Of a DNA stretch of 64,000 bases, positions 18,190 through 27,493 are shown one piece after another. Source of the stretch: CAZIXN01 sp039180415 (GTDB lineage Bacteria; Planctomycetota; Phycisphaerae; Phycisphaerales; Phycisphaeraceae); assembly GCA_039180415.1 (NCBI GenBank), contig JBCDDH010000003.1, positions 23,469 to 87,468 on the forward strand, given 5' to 3'. Under the pieces are notes generated by a model. The model was not told the origin of the DNA. It saw only the letters and a list, made by a program, of their open reading frames with translations, and ran no database searches. The position numbers and the translations under genes were made by a program. Positions within the stretch are counted from its first letter, which is position 1. Each line of letters starts with the position of its first letter.

Positions 18190-21087
18190 ATGGACAAGAT
18201 GAGTAAGCGAGTTCGTGCCTTGGCTTCGGTCTTTGGGCTGTGCTTCGCAGGTGCCGCCGCGCCCGCCACGGCGCAGGCAACGCAGGGCGAGTTGATTGAG
18301 ACGCTTTCCAAACGCGGCATGCACGACCTGCTTGAGCGGCTCATGGAAAAGAATCCGCCCGAAGACGCGGCGGATCGTCAACGGTTCGCGGTGGCGCAGG
18401 CGCGGCTGCGTAGCGACGACGCCGACCGGTGGCTCCGGGAAGCGGCGCAGGCCGGCGACGCCGGCGCCATCGCCGGGTTGACGCGGGCGGCCGACGAAGC
18501 CTTCGTGCAGTTTTTGGACGAGCAGCGTTTCCTGGCGGACGACCCGGCGCTAGCAGACCGCCGGGAACGGGCGATCTGGAAAACGGACCTGGCGGAAAGC
18601 CTGCTGTTCGCGTGGCTGCGTGGCCGAGAGGATTACGCGGCGGCGTTTTTAGAATTCGGCTTGCCAAACGCGGCGCAGCGTGAGGCGTTGTTCCTCGCGA
18701 CCGAGGAAGCGATGCGTGAGTTGGTCCGGGCGGAATCGCTCTTGGCCGGGGTTCGGGATTTTTATGGCCGAAACGCCGCTGCGCGCACCGAAGACCAGGG
18801 CAATCAGTTGTACTTCCGGCTGCTCGAAGACTACGGCCAGCAGCGCATCCCGTTTTATCTCGCCGCCGCGATGCACACCGTTGCGCTGCTGCCCGATGAG
18901 GCGCCGTACTTCGCGAACCTCGGCCGGGTCGATCGCTTGCCGGGGCAACGCGACACGATCGAGGAAGAACGCGCCCGCCTGCTGCGCGAAGCGGCGGACC
19001 GGCTGGAGACGCTGCTGGCGGGGGACCCGGGCGGCGTCGAGACGGACGTGCGTTCGCGTCTGGGCCGGGTGCAGGCGGCGTTGGGTCGGCCCCGCGACGC
19101 GATCGATCAGCAGCTGGACATGGCGATCCGCGCCGGAGCGGAAGGGCTGGCCGGGGTCACGCCGCGTCTGGGCAAGGCGGCGGCGTTGCGGGCGATGGGG
19201 CGTTTCCCGCAAGCCCTCGAGGCGTTGGACGACACGCTGGGTTTGCCGGCGGTTCAGGAAGACCTGATGCTGCGGCTGCTCGTCACCGACGCGCGGTACG
19301 CCGTGCTGCGGGATCGGGCACGGACCGACGCGCAGCGCAACGCGGCGTACGACGTGTACACCGAGCTGCTGGACGACCCGGCGTTGGGGGAGCGAGCGGC
19401 GGGGCTGCGGGCGTTGATTTTTCGTCGTTGGACCGGGCAATTGGAGGTCGGCCAGAGCGTCGCGGCGTTGCCGCCGACGGTGCGGATGGCGGTGGGGCAC
19501 ACCGCCCGGGAGGCCGGGCAGCGGGCGATGTTCGTGGACGAGAATCCGGCGGAAGCAGAGCGTCAGCTGCGGTGGTCGATCGAGGCGAACCAAACGCTTC
19601 GAGATCCCGGCCTTCCCGGCGTCGTGCGGGCGTCGGGGCTGTTTAATCTCGGGCTTGCGAGCGTGTTGCTCAATCAAAGCGACATCTCGACGCTGATCGA
19701 AGCGATCGAGGCGTGGACGGAGGTCGCCGACCGGTACCCGCAGCAGCCGCTGGCCGAAGAGGCGGCGCGGTACGCGGCGGACTACGCCACGGTGTTGGCG
19801 CAGCAGGCCCCGGACCACCCGCGGAGCGACGAGCTATACGCCGGAGCGATGGGTGTGCTGTTCGGGCGGTACGACGAGAGCGAGGCGGCGACCAAGCACC
19901 GGTTGTTCTACGCGTTTCGTGTCTTCCAAGAACAGGGCCAGCACGAGCGGGCGGCGGTGGAGTACGCGCGGGTGCCGCTGGGGCATCCGCAGTTCTTCGA
20001 AGCTCAGCGGCTCCGCCTGTTCAACTTGCAACGGGCGTACGAGTTGACGCCGCCGGACGAGGTCGAGCCCAACAGCACGCGGACGGTCCGAGAGGCGAAG
20101 CGCCGCGTAGCGAGCGGGGCGGCCGAGCAGTTGGCCGGCGACGCGCGGCGGGCGATGCGTCAGGCGGGCACGATGGAAGCGGAACTCGCGGCGGGCAACG
20201 CGTACGGCACGGCGATGGTCACGCTCGCCGCCGGGGCCGCCGACGCCGACAACCACGACGCGGCGTTGGCGTTTCTGGCCGAAGCCCAACAGACCCTCGG
20301 CGACGCGGAGGCGTACGGCCAAGCCCGGCGCGAGGTGCTGAATCGTCGCATCCTGGTGCTGGTCGATGCCGGGCGGTACCAGGACGCGGCCGACGCCGCG
20401 CGGGACATGATGGCCGACTTCCCCGACGCGGCGGCGGCGGTGGTGAGCAGCACGCTGGCCGAGTTGGAAGGCCAGATCAACGACAAGCGCGCGCAAGCCG
20501 CCACGGCGCGGGGCCCGGCCGCGGACGACTTGGCGAACCAGGCGGGCACGCTCGCGGCGGTGGCGGCGCGGCTGGCGAAGCTGCTGGTGGATTGGGCGGA
20601 CGGCCAGGCTTTCGACCCGCCGGCGATGTTGGCGTACGAGTTGCCGTACGCCAAGGCGTTGCGGGTGGCGGGCCGGCCGGACGAAGCGTTGCGTTTTCTG
20701 GAAGGGCGTGGGGTGATCGCGGCGTTTCCCGACGACCTGTCGGTGTTGGAGGCGGCGGGCGAAACGCTCTTCGCCGTGGGGGTGGAAGCGGAGCGGATCG
20801 GCACCGGGACGCGGTACGCGTTGGCCGACGAACGCGCCGCTCGGCGGGCGATCCCGCATTTCGACCGCATCATCACCGGGCTCCAGCCGCCGTTCCCCGA
20901 CGCGTACTGGAACGCCTGGGTCAAGCGGCTCGCGCTCAATCTCGTGCTGGGACAAGACGTCGAGCGGGTCCCGCTAAGGATCCGCCAGTTGCGGGCGGCC
21001 CACCCGGATTTGGGCGGCCCCGGATTCGCCGAGCCGCTGGAACGGCTCAGCGTGCAGGCCCAAGCGGCGGGTCGGTCCGAGAATTAA
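18190..21087 (+). CDS. Large exported TPR protein of the ExbBD operon
   Basis: This 965-residue protein has a signal peptide (about 1-30, 'FGLCFAGAAAPATAQA') and is otherwise built of Ala-rich helix pairs with TPR spacing throughout, for example 'LGKAAALRAMGRFPQALEAL' around 320 and 'AYGQARREVLNRRILVLVDA' around 710. It has no recognisable enzyme domain. Large periplasmic TPR proteins often follow exbB-exbD-exbD in planctomycetes and related phyla, and may bridge the inner-membrane motor to outer-membrane or polymer cargo. Start chosen at the ATG at 18190, directly ahead of the signal peptide. Confidence 0.8.
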   Translation: MDKMSKRVRALASVFGLCFAGAAAPATAQATQGELIETLSKRGMHDLLERLMEKNPPEDAADRQRFAVAQARLRSDDADRWLREAAQAGDAGAIAGLTRAADEAFVQFLDEQRFLADDPALADRRERAIWKTDLAESLLFAWLRGREDYAAAFLEFGLPNAAQREALFLATEEAMRELVRAESLLAGVRDFYGRNAAARTEDQGNQLYFRLLEDYGQQRIPFYLAAAMHTVALLPDEAPYFANLGRVDRLPGQRDTIEEERARLLREAADRLETLLAGDPGGVETDVRSRLGRVQAALGRPRDAIDQQLDMAIRAGAEGLAGVTPRLGKAAALRAMGRFPQALEALDDTLGLPAVQEDLMLRLLVTDARYAVLRDRARTDAQRNAAYDVYTELLDDPALGERAAGLRALIFRRWTGQLEVGQSVAALPPTVRMAVGHTAREAGQRAMFVDENPAEAERQLRWSIEANQTLRDPGLPGVVRASGLFNLGLASVLLNQSDISTLIEAIEAWTEVADRYPQQPLAEEAARYAADYATVLAQQAPDHPRSDELYAGAMGVLFGRYDESEAATKHRLFYAFRVFQEQGQHERAAVEYARVPLGHPQFFEAQRLRLFNLQRAYELTPPDEVEPNSTRTVREAKRRVASGAAEQLAGDARRAMRQAGTMEAELAAGNAYGTAMVTLAAGAADADNHDAALAFLAEAQQTLGDAEAYGQARREVLNRRILVLVDAGRYQDAADAARDMMADFPDAAAAVVSSTLAELEGQINDKRAQAATARGPAADDLANQAGTLAAVAARLAKLLVDWADGQAFDPPAMLAYELPYAKALRVAGRPDEALRFLEGRGVIAAFPDDLSVLEAAGETLFAVGVEAERIGTGTRYALADERAARRAIPHFDRIITGLQPPFPDAYWNAWVKRLALNLVLGQDVERVPLRIRQLRAAHPDLGGPGFAEPLERLSVQAQAAGRSEN

Positions 21088-21201
21088 CGGCGTTCGGCGG
21101 CGTCGGCCGAAGGTGTGGAAACCGGGCGTATCTGTCATGATGCGGGACCACGCGCCGCGCAGCCCCGCACGGATCGTGAGTTCCCCGCCGAGGTCAGATC
21201 G

Positions 21202-23574
21202 ATGCCCATGCCCCGTTTTCGTACCGCCGTCCTGCTCGCCGCCGTCACGCCGTTGGGCTGGGCTTGTTCGGTTTCGGCACAACCGCTCGCGACAACACCC
21301 GTCACCGTCGATACCACCAACACCCTGCCTAGCAGCGCAACGATCGAGATCATCCCGGCCGCCCCGCCCCTGACGTACACCAACGCCGACGACGGCACCT
21401 TGTTCGGCGGCATCACGTTTCAGGACGACGTCACGATCATCAACGAGGCCGGCGCGACCGGGCTAACCCCCACCGACGGCGGCATCGCGACCGGCATCTT
21501 TCAGGCGACCGGCGAGAGCGGCGTGTTGACCTTCGAGAACTCGGGCTTCCTCACCGGCTCGGTCGGTACCAGCAGCGACCCGTTGCTCGCGGGGGACGAC
21601 ACGGTCACGATCTTCACCACGGGCGTCATTACCGGTGGGATTTTCCTGGGTGAAGGCAACGACACCATCAACCTGACCGGCGGCGAGATCGATCCTGACG
21701 ATACCGACGACGTGTTCCCCGACAACGTCGGCTCGTTGAACCTCGCCGGCGTGTTCGACGTCGAGACCCTCAACGTCGACGGCTTCGCCGGGTTGACCGG
21801 CGACGACCGCCCGGCGTGGTTCCTCAACGGCCTCCAGAACGAGGACAGCTTCTTCACCGAGGGCGTCACGATCGGTGCCAGCGAGCCCGTGCAGGTGTTC
21901 CTCAACGGCGCGATCATCCGCACCGACGCGGACAGCGCGATCACGATCAACAGCGGCTCGGATTTCCTGATTGCCGGCATCGTGGAAGGCAACATCGAAG
22001 CGCTCAGCGGCGGCACGGTCGTCGCGAACGGGTTCACGTCGGTGGAAGGAGACGTCACGTTCAACGGCGGCGGGATCCTGCAGACCTTCGTCAGCTCCGG
22101 CGGCGCGGCCTTGGAGCTCAACGTCGAGGGCGACGTCGACCTCACCGGCGCGACGCTGGACCTGGCGGAAAACGGCGAGATCTTCGGCATCACCACCACC
22201 GCCGTGGTGCTTGAGGCCGAGGGCACCGTGACCAGCAACTTCACGGCCGTCACGACCGATTTCACGTTCCTCGACGGCGTGACCACCGTGGAAGACGGCG
22301 TGGTCACCGTGACCCTGACCCGCAACGGCACCGGCCTATCGACCGTGGCCGCCACGGAGAATCAACTGCAAGCCGGTTTGGCGCTCGAGGTGATCGACGC
22401 CACCGCCGACCCGGTGGATACGCCGGGCAACGTGCTCTTGGCCGACGCGTTTGATGCTTTAACCACACCCGCCGAGGAGCAGGCCGCGCTCGAGTCGTTG
22501 GCCGGCGAGTCGCTCGCCTCCAACGCGCGGGTTGCGACGCAGGCGCTGCGGGGGTTCGCCCGAGGGATGGACCGCCGGTCGAGGATGATGCAGGTGTATC
22601 TCGCCCAGGGCAACGCACTGCCCTCGCCGCAGTTCGCATCCAACGCCGGCCTTAACCAGGACCTCCAACTGCTCACCGCCGCCGCGCTCGCTCAGCCCGG
22701 CGGGCCCGCCGGTCGCGTCACCGCGATCGATACCTTCGTGCCCGGTTTCTGGATCGACGTCCTGGGCGGTGAGAATGATCTGGACGCGGACGGCGACTTC
22801 GCCGGTGCCGACTTCGACTACTTCGGGCTGATCGGCGGTTTCGACATCCAGGTTTCCAACGAGTGGGTCGTCGGTATCGCCGTCGGCTACACCGACGGCG
22901 ACCTGGACGTCGCCGAGCGCTCGGGCAGCACGGACCTGGAGACCGTGAATCTCGGCGCGTACACCGCGTTTATCGTCGGCAACTGGCGGCTCAACGGCGG
23001 CTTCAGCGTGGCTTTCGACGACTACGACACCTCCCGCCGAGTGACCGTCGGCACGTTCGACGCCAGCGCATCTTCCGACTTCGAGGGGTTCTCCTGGCAG
23101 GTCGACGGCACGGCGACGTACCGCGTCGACCTGCCCGGCGAGTTCCGGCTCGAGCCGTTCGGCACGATCGAGTACGTCGATACCGAAACCGATTCGTACA
23201 GCGAGTCGGGCGCGGGTTCGGCCAACCTCGACGTCGCCGAGCAGAACTTCGACGCGCTGTTCACCACGGTCGGCGCCCGGCTGCATAAAACGTTCGTCTG
23301 GGACCGCAACACGTTCACGCCCGAGGTCCGGGCCGGCTACCAGTACGAGTGGTTGGACACCGACGCCGACGCCGTCGTGACGTTCGCCGATGGCGGGGTG
23401 GCCACCGGGGTGGTGATTACCGGGGTCGACCCCGAGGACGACGCGGTGTTGTTGGGTGGGGGGCTGACGGCCGATTTCAACCGCAACTTCTCGCTGCGGG
23501 CTGATTACGACATCCGGTTCTCCGATGACCGCACCGACCAGCAGGTGTCGGTTTCGTTGCGGATCCCTTGGTAA
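21202..23574 (+). CDS. Autotransporter outer-membrane beta-barrel protein
   Basis: From the ATG at 21202 (GAGGTC just upstream) the protein has 790 residues: signal peptide (about 1-30), a passenger of repetitive Gly/Asp/Thr-rich strands resembling a beta-helix (about 35-440, with 'GEGNDTINLTGGEID'), a linker with helices (about 445-520), and a C-terminal 12-strand barrel-type domain (about 530-790). The last residues, 'VSVSLRIPW', end in an aromatic as required for BAM-dependent assembly. It secretes its own passenger to the cell surface. The gene stands 114 bases behind the TPR gene. No catalytic residues are recognised in the passenger, so adhesion is a guess. Confidence 0.85.
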   Translation: MPMPRFRTAVLLAAVTPLGWACSVSAQPLATTPVTVDTTNTLPSSATIEIIPAAPPLTYTNADDGTLFGGITFQDDVTIINEAGATGLTPTDGGIATGIFQATGESGVLTFENSGFLTGSVGTSSDPLLAGDDTVTIFTTGVITGGIFLGEGNDTINLTGGEIDPDDTDDVFPDNVGSLNLAGVFDVETLNVDGFAGLTGDDRPAWFLNGLQNEDSFFTEGVTIGASEPVQVFLNGAIIRTDADSAITINSGSDFLIAGIVEGNIEALSGGTVVANGFTSVEGDVTFNGGGILQTFVSSGGAALELNVEGDVDLTGATLDLAENGEIFGITTTAVVLEAEGTVTSNFTAVTTDFTFLDGVTTVEDGVVTVTLTRNGTGLSTVAATENQLQAGLALEVIDATADPVDTPGNVLLADAFDALTTPAEEQAALESLAGESLASNARVATQALRGFARGMDRRSRMMQVYLAQGNALPSPQFASNAGLNQDLQLLTAAALAQPGGPAGRVTAIDTFVPGFWIDVLGGENDLDADGDFAGADFDYFGLIGGFDIQVSNEWVVGIAVGYTDGDLDVAERSGSTDLETVNLGAYTAFIVGNWRLNGGFSVAFDDYDTSRRVTVGTFDASASSDFEGFSWQVDGTATYRVDLPGEFRLEPFGTIEYVDTETDSYSESGAGSANLDVAEQNFDALFTTVGARLHKTFVWDRNTFTPEVRAGYQYEWLDTDADAVVTFADGGVATGVVITGVDPEDDAVLLGGGLTADFNRNFSLRADYDIRFSDDRTDQQVSVSLRIPW

Positions 23575-23599
23575 GCGTGGGGCGAGGTAAAGGATTCTC

Positions 23600-23616
23600 C
23601 CAACGCCCCGCGTTGG
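23600..23616 (+). terminator. Hairpin behind the autotransporter gene, possible terminator
   Basis: A perfect 7-bp stem (CCAACGC against GCGTTGG) with a CCC loop lies 26 bases after the autotransporter stop. It is followed by an A-tract (23622-23627) instead of a T-tract on this strand, so it is not a canonical intrinsic terminator. Confidence 0.25.
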
Positions 23617-23659
23617 AATCGAAAAAAGCTTGGTGATCCGAGACCTTTGCGCTAACTTC

Positions 23660-23665
23660 TATACT
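23660..23665 (+). promoter_or_regulatory. Candidate -10 box for the PEP-CTERM gene
   Basis: TATACT lies in an AT-richer stretch 57 bases before the start codon at 23722. No good -35 hexamer sits at the right distance, so this is only a weak candidate. A GGAGG ribosome binding site follows at 23709-23713. Confidence 0.25.
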
Positions 23666-23721
23666 TTCAGTTGCTCATCGCTTTGGGGCGTTGAAGTCCA
23701 ATCTCGCGTGGAGGACGACCC

Positions 23722-25893
23722 GTGAAACGCTTTGGATACCTACTGGGCGGCGTGGCCGCGTTAATGAGTGCCTGGGGTGTGGCCAGCTACGCCCAGAGCG
23801 CCTTTTACACCTTCACCTCCGGGCCGTCCGGCGACGGCTTCATCTGGGACGAAGACGACCCGCCGTTCGGTTTGAACGACCTGTCCGACGGCGAGACGTT
23901 TTTTGCGCCCACCGACGACGGTTTCGACATCGTCAACGTCGAGAACTTCACGGGCAACGTCACGTTCTTCGACAGCCAATACCAAGCGGCCGGTAACAGC
24001 CCGGATATCGACGGCGACGCCTGGTGGGGCAACCCGACCGACACGGAGTTCTCCGAGGCGGGCATCACGTTTATCAACATCGACGACCCGATCGAAACGG
24101 TGTCGTTCGACTTCGCCTACGCCGCGGCCGGCTTTTCGGTCGATCCAGAGATTTTTGTCGCCGTCTTCGACAGCAGCGACAACTTCTCGGGCAACTCCTA
24201 CAGCCTTAACAATCAATTCAACGCTGGCGTGGTCTTCGGCGGGTTCGACGGTGCGTCGGGCTCCGTTACGATCGATCTGTTCGATTTCCCGGAACTCGAA
24301 GACATCGAAGGTTTTTATGTCGACGTGACCTCGGTGGCCAGCTTCGGGGCAACGGGCGAATTCGCGATCGACAACGTGTCGGTTAACGGCGGCGTCGGAG
24401 GCAGCGAAGGCTCGAACGTGTTTCCGTCGGTCAACGGCGGATCGATCGACGTGACCGACTCGATCCTGAGCGTCTCGGTCTTGCAAGGGGTCGGGACGCA
24501 GAGCATTAGCGTCTCGGTGACCAACGATGGCTCGGAAGACACGACCTTTTCGACGCAGCTCCTCCCCGGCAGTCAACTGACCAGCGTTGAGCAGGCTAGC
24601 GGCAACTTCTTATTCGCCGGCGATACCGATTTCAACGCCGCGGTGCTTTCGGCGGATCGCTCTCAGCCCAGCGGCGAATACGACGGCGACATCCTGGTGA
24701 TCAACGACGACGACCCGTCCGACCCCGACGACACGGTCACGCTGCGGGTACGGATTTTCGAGGCGCCCGCGTTGTCGGGCAATTTCTCGCTGGTCAACGC
24801 CAGCGCGAACCAGTTGATCGAACTCAACAACGCCGCGGCGCCCGCCGGCGGGTTCCGAGCGTCGGTGCGGGTGACCGACACGCAGGTGGACGGGCCGTTT
24901 ATCGCCGACGGCTTCGTGATCGGCACCGACCTCAAGCCGGGTGAGGTGTTGCAGAGCAGCGTGGACCTGGATCGGTTTGGTTTGCTTTCGGACACGTACA
25001 CCGGCACGTTCACCGCGGGATTCGACATGACCGCGTTCATTCCGTTCCCCAGCGGCGACTTCGAGACGAATCTCAATCAGGCCGCGCCGGTGGACGACCT
25101 GACCTGGAACCTCAGCTTCACGCTGGGCAATCGCAGTTCGGACAGCGAGAGTTACAACGCGGGCGACGACTTCCTCCGCACCGTGGGCATCAACTCGTCG
25201 AGTACCGCGGTCACGTTGGTGGGCGGCGAGGCATCGGGCAACCGGAACGTGTCGTTGAATTTCGCGCTCGCGAGCGACCCCGAAGAGGCCGACTTCGTAT
25301 CTACGCCGTTCGACGCGACGATCACCGGCGGGACCGTTGACCCGTACGTGTTGCAGGTGACCTATCGCGAGAGTGATCTGGGTGAGGGCGTGGCCGAGGA
25401 GGACCTGCGGCTGCTGGTCTTCGACGCGTTGGATGGCGTCTGGGGGGAGGTGCCCAGCGATCGCACCTCGCCGTTCATCGGGTCGTTCGAAAACTTCGAC
25501 GAGATCAACGTCGGCACCTTGGCGGACAACGTCGGGGCGTTTGGCGTCGATGTGGCGAATAACCAGGCGTGGTTTGTGTTGGACGACGACGGCCGGTTCG
25601 CACTGGGCACGCTGCTCGGGACGGCGTCGCTGCCCGGTGACTACAACGGCAGCGGGCAGGTGGAGCAGGGCGACCTGAACCTGGTGCTGAACAACTGGGG
25701 CACGCCGCGGGGCGACTGGGAAAACGCCGACGGCTTCGCGACGCTCAACGTGGACCAGGAAGAGCTCAACGGCGTGCTGAACAACTGGGGTGACACCGCG
25801 GCTTCGCCGAGCTTCCAGGGTTCGAGTGTGCCCGAGCCGGCGGCGTTGGGGCTGCTGGGCCTGACGGCGTTGGGATGCACGCGTCGGCGGTGA
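23722..25893 (+). CDS. Secreted PEP-CTERM protein with dockerin-like repeats
   Basis: The 723-residue protein starts at a GTG (written Met) with a clear GGAGG ribosome binding site 8 bases ahead. It has a signal peptide (about 1-25), then a beta-sandwich region (about 25-225) resembling carbohydrate-binding or choice-of-anchor domains ('ETVSFDFAYAAAGFSV'), further beta-rich repeats, then a dockerin-like doublet ('GDYNGSGQVEQGDLNLVLNN' minus extras; second copy 'NVDQEELNGVLNNWG') and a PEP-CTERM tail ('VPEPAALGLLGL', then CTRRR). The protein is probably a surface or matrix component. The second dockerin-like loop has lost several calcium ligands. No enzymatic motif was found. Confidence 0.8.
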   Translation: MKRFGYLLGGVAALMSAWGVASYAQSAFYTFTSGPSGDGFIWDEDDPPFGLNDLSDGETFFAPTDDGFDIVNVENFTGNVTFFDSQYQAAGNSPDIDGDAWWGNPTDTEFSEAGITFINIDDPIETVSFDFAYAAAGFSVDPEIFVAVFDSSDNFSGNSYSLNNQFNAGVVFGGFDGASGSVTIDLFDFPELEDIEGFYVDVTSVASFGATGEFAIDNVSVNGGVGGSEGSNVFPSVNGGSIDVTDSILSVSVLQGVGTQSISVSVTNDGSEDTTFSTQLLPGSQLTSVEQASGNFLFAGDTDFNAAVLSADRSQPSGEYDGDILVINDDDPSDPDDTVTLRVRIFEAPALSGNFSLVNASANQLIELNNAAAPAGGFRASVRVTDTQVDGPFIADGFVIGTDLKPGEVLQSSVDLDRFGLLSDTYTGTFTAGFDMTAFIPFPSGDFETNLNQAAPVDDLTWNLSFTLGNRSSDSESYNAGDDFLRTVGINSSSTAVTLVGGEASGNRNVSLNFALASDPEEADFVSTPFDATITGGTVDPYVLQVTYRESDLGEGVAEEDLRLLVFDALDGVWGEVPSDRTSPFIGSFENFDEINVGTLADNVGAFGVDVANNQAWFVLDDDGRFALGTLLGTASLPGDYNGSGQVEQGDLNLVLNNWGTPRGDWENADGFATLNVDQEELNGVLNNWGDTAASPSFQGSSVPEPAALGLLGLTALGCTRRR

Positions 25894-25925
25894 CGGCGGC
25901 CGCCTCGGCGGGGTAGGCTGCCCGC

Positions 25926-26477
25926 ATGGGCCACGGCTTGCACCCCGACACCGAACTGATCCACGCGGGCACCCGCGTGAACCTGCGGGTCAAGCGGCTG
26001 GCGCGGCGGAGCGGCGGCGAACTGAAGCGGGAGGTCGCCGAAGTCGCCGACGCGGTGGTGATCCTGCCGTTGATCGAGACCGAGGGTTCGCCGGGGGTCG
26101 TGCTGATCCGCAACGAGCGGTTCGCGGTGGGGCAGACGCTGTGGGAGCTGCCCGCGGGGACGCTTGAGGCCGGCGAAGACCCGTGGGATTGTGCGGGTCG
26201 GGAGCTCGAAGAGGAGACGGGCTATCGCGCCGCGCGTGTGGAGCCGATGGTGGATTTCTGGGCTTCTCCGGGTTTTTCGACCGAGCGGATGCACGCGTTC
26301 GTCGCGACCGGGCTGGTGAAAACTCAGCAGTCGCTGGACGACACGGAGCGGATCGTGCCCGAGGTCGTGGCCTGGGACCGGGCCCTGACGATGGCGAAAT
26401 CGGGCGCGTTGGGGGATGCCAAGACGCTGGCGGCGTTGCTGTGGTGGGAGGCGTTCGGGATGTCGCGCGGCGGGTGA
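25926..26477 (+). CDS. Nudix hydrolase, ADP-ribose pyrophosphatase-like
   Basis: The 183-residue protein contains a perfect Nudix box, 'GTLEAGEDPWDCAGRELEEE' followed by TGY (about 79-101), the Mg-binding helix of enzymes that hydrolyse nucleoside diphosphates linked to another group. The layout (beta-rich N-terminus, then 'VVLIRNERFAVGQTLWELPA') matches the ADP-ribose pyrophosphatase NudF group, which clears ADP-ribose. It is 32 bases behind the PEP-CTERM gene but functionally unrelated to it. Substrate assignment is by family likeness only. Confidence 0.88.
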   Translation: MGHGLHPDTELIHAGTRVNLRVKRLARRSGGELKREVAEVADAVVILPLIETEGSPGVVLIRNERFAVGQTLWELPAGTLEAGEDPWDCAGRELEEETGYRAARVEPMVDFWASPGFSTERMHAFVATGLVKTQQSLDDTERIVPEVVAWDRALTMAKSGALGDAKTLAALLWWEAFGMSRGG

Positions 26478-26606
26478 CTCGGGATCCCCGCGAGAGGTTT
26501 CCCTTCGGGGTCGGCGAATTCTTGCCGCGGCGAGGGCGTACGATCCGATCCCTCCTTTTCGCCGACGCGTAAACCGGCCCCGCCCCGACTCCGTAACAAC
26601 CGTGCC

Positions 26607-27488
26607 ATGAGCTTCGAAAACCGCGAGTATTACCGCCAACCTTCCTCCGGCTTCGGCGGCAACTGGAACACCAAGTCGGTGACGACCTGGTTGATCATTC
26701 TCAACGCGGCGGTTTTTTTGTGGGACGGCGTGTTCGGCGGGGCGGCCCGTGGTTCGTTTTTGGCGCTCGCGCCGTACGGGTTCTTCAGCGTCGATCGGGC
26801 GGTTTACGGCGGGCAGGTCTGGCGGTTCCTCTCGTACCAGTTTCTGCACGGCGGGCTGTTCCATATCGCGTTCAACATGCTGGGGCTGTATTTCTTCGGG
26901 CCGCTGATCGAGCGTTGGTGGGGCAGCCGACGATTCTTGGTGTTCTATCTGTTATGCGGGGTGAGCGGCGCGGTCGTGGCGAGCGTTTTGGCGTTGACGG
27001 TCGGGCCGACGATCATGCCGTTGCAGGCGCCGCTGGTGGGCGCGTCGGGGAGCCTGTTCGGCATCCTCGCCGCGTGTGCGGTGCTGTTCCCGGATCGGCG
27101 GGTGATGCTGCTGATCCCGCCGGTGCCGATGACGATGCGGACGCTGGCGATCGTGTTCCTGACGCTGGCCGCGCTATCGGTGATCGCGGGGTCGCAGAAC
27201 GCGGGCGGCGAGGCGGCGCACCTGGGCGGGGCGGTGCTGGGATTCCTGCTGGTGCGTAAGCCGGGCCTGTTGGGTTGGGCGGACCGGCTGTCCGCGGTTT
27301 CGGTGCCGGACCTTAAGGGCGCGGTACAGGAGAAGCGGCGGCAGCGGGCGTCGATGCGCGAGCAGCTGCACGACCAGGAGGTCGATCGCATCTTGGCGAA
27401 GGTTAAGTCGGAAGGCCTCGCTTCGCTGACCGACGCGGAGAAGCGGGTGCTTAACGCCGACACGCAACGCAAACGCGGGGCGGGCTGA
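26607..27488 (+). CDS. Rhomboid-family intramembrane serine protease
   Basis: Rhomboids cleave transmembrane substrates inside the bilayer. The 293 residues carry six hydrophobic helices. The key motifs are present: 'FHIAFNMLGLYFFGP' (HxxxN oxyanion region, about 90), 'GASGSLFG' with the catalytic Ser (about 148), and 'EAAHLGGAVLGF' with the catalytic His (about 203). A soluble Lys/Arg-rich C-terminal tail (about 230-293) follows, predicted coiled and cytosolic. The stop is 6 bases before tgt. Confidence 0.9.
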   Translation: MSFENREYYRQPSSGFGGNWNTKSVTTWLIILNAAVFLWDGVFGGAARGSFLALAPYGFFSVDRAVYGGQVWRFLSYQFLHGGLFHIAFNMLGLYFFGPLIERWWGSRRFLVFYLLCGVSGAVVASVLALTVGPTIMPLQAPLVGASGSLFGILAACAVLFPDRRVMLLIPPVPMTMRTLAIVFLTLAALSVIAGSQNAGGEAAHLGGAVLGFLLVRKPGLLGWADRLSAVSVPDLKGAVQEKRRQRASMREQLHDQEVDRILAKVKSEGLASLTDAEKRVLNADTQRKRGAG

Positions 27489-27493
27489 GCGGC

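Noticed and set aside
23600..23616. Canonical intrinsic terminator
   Set aside because: The stem is followed by A, not T, on the coding strand; kept only as a weak hairpin feature.
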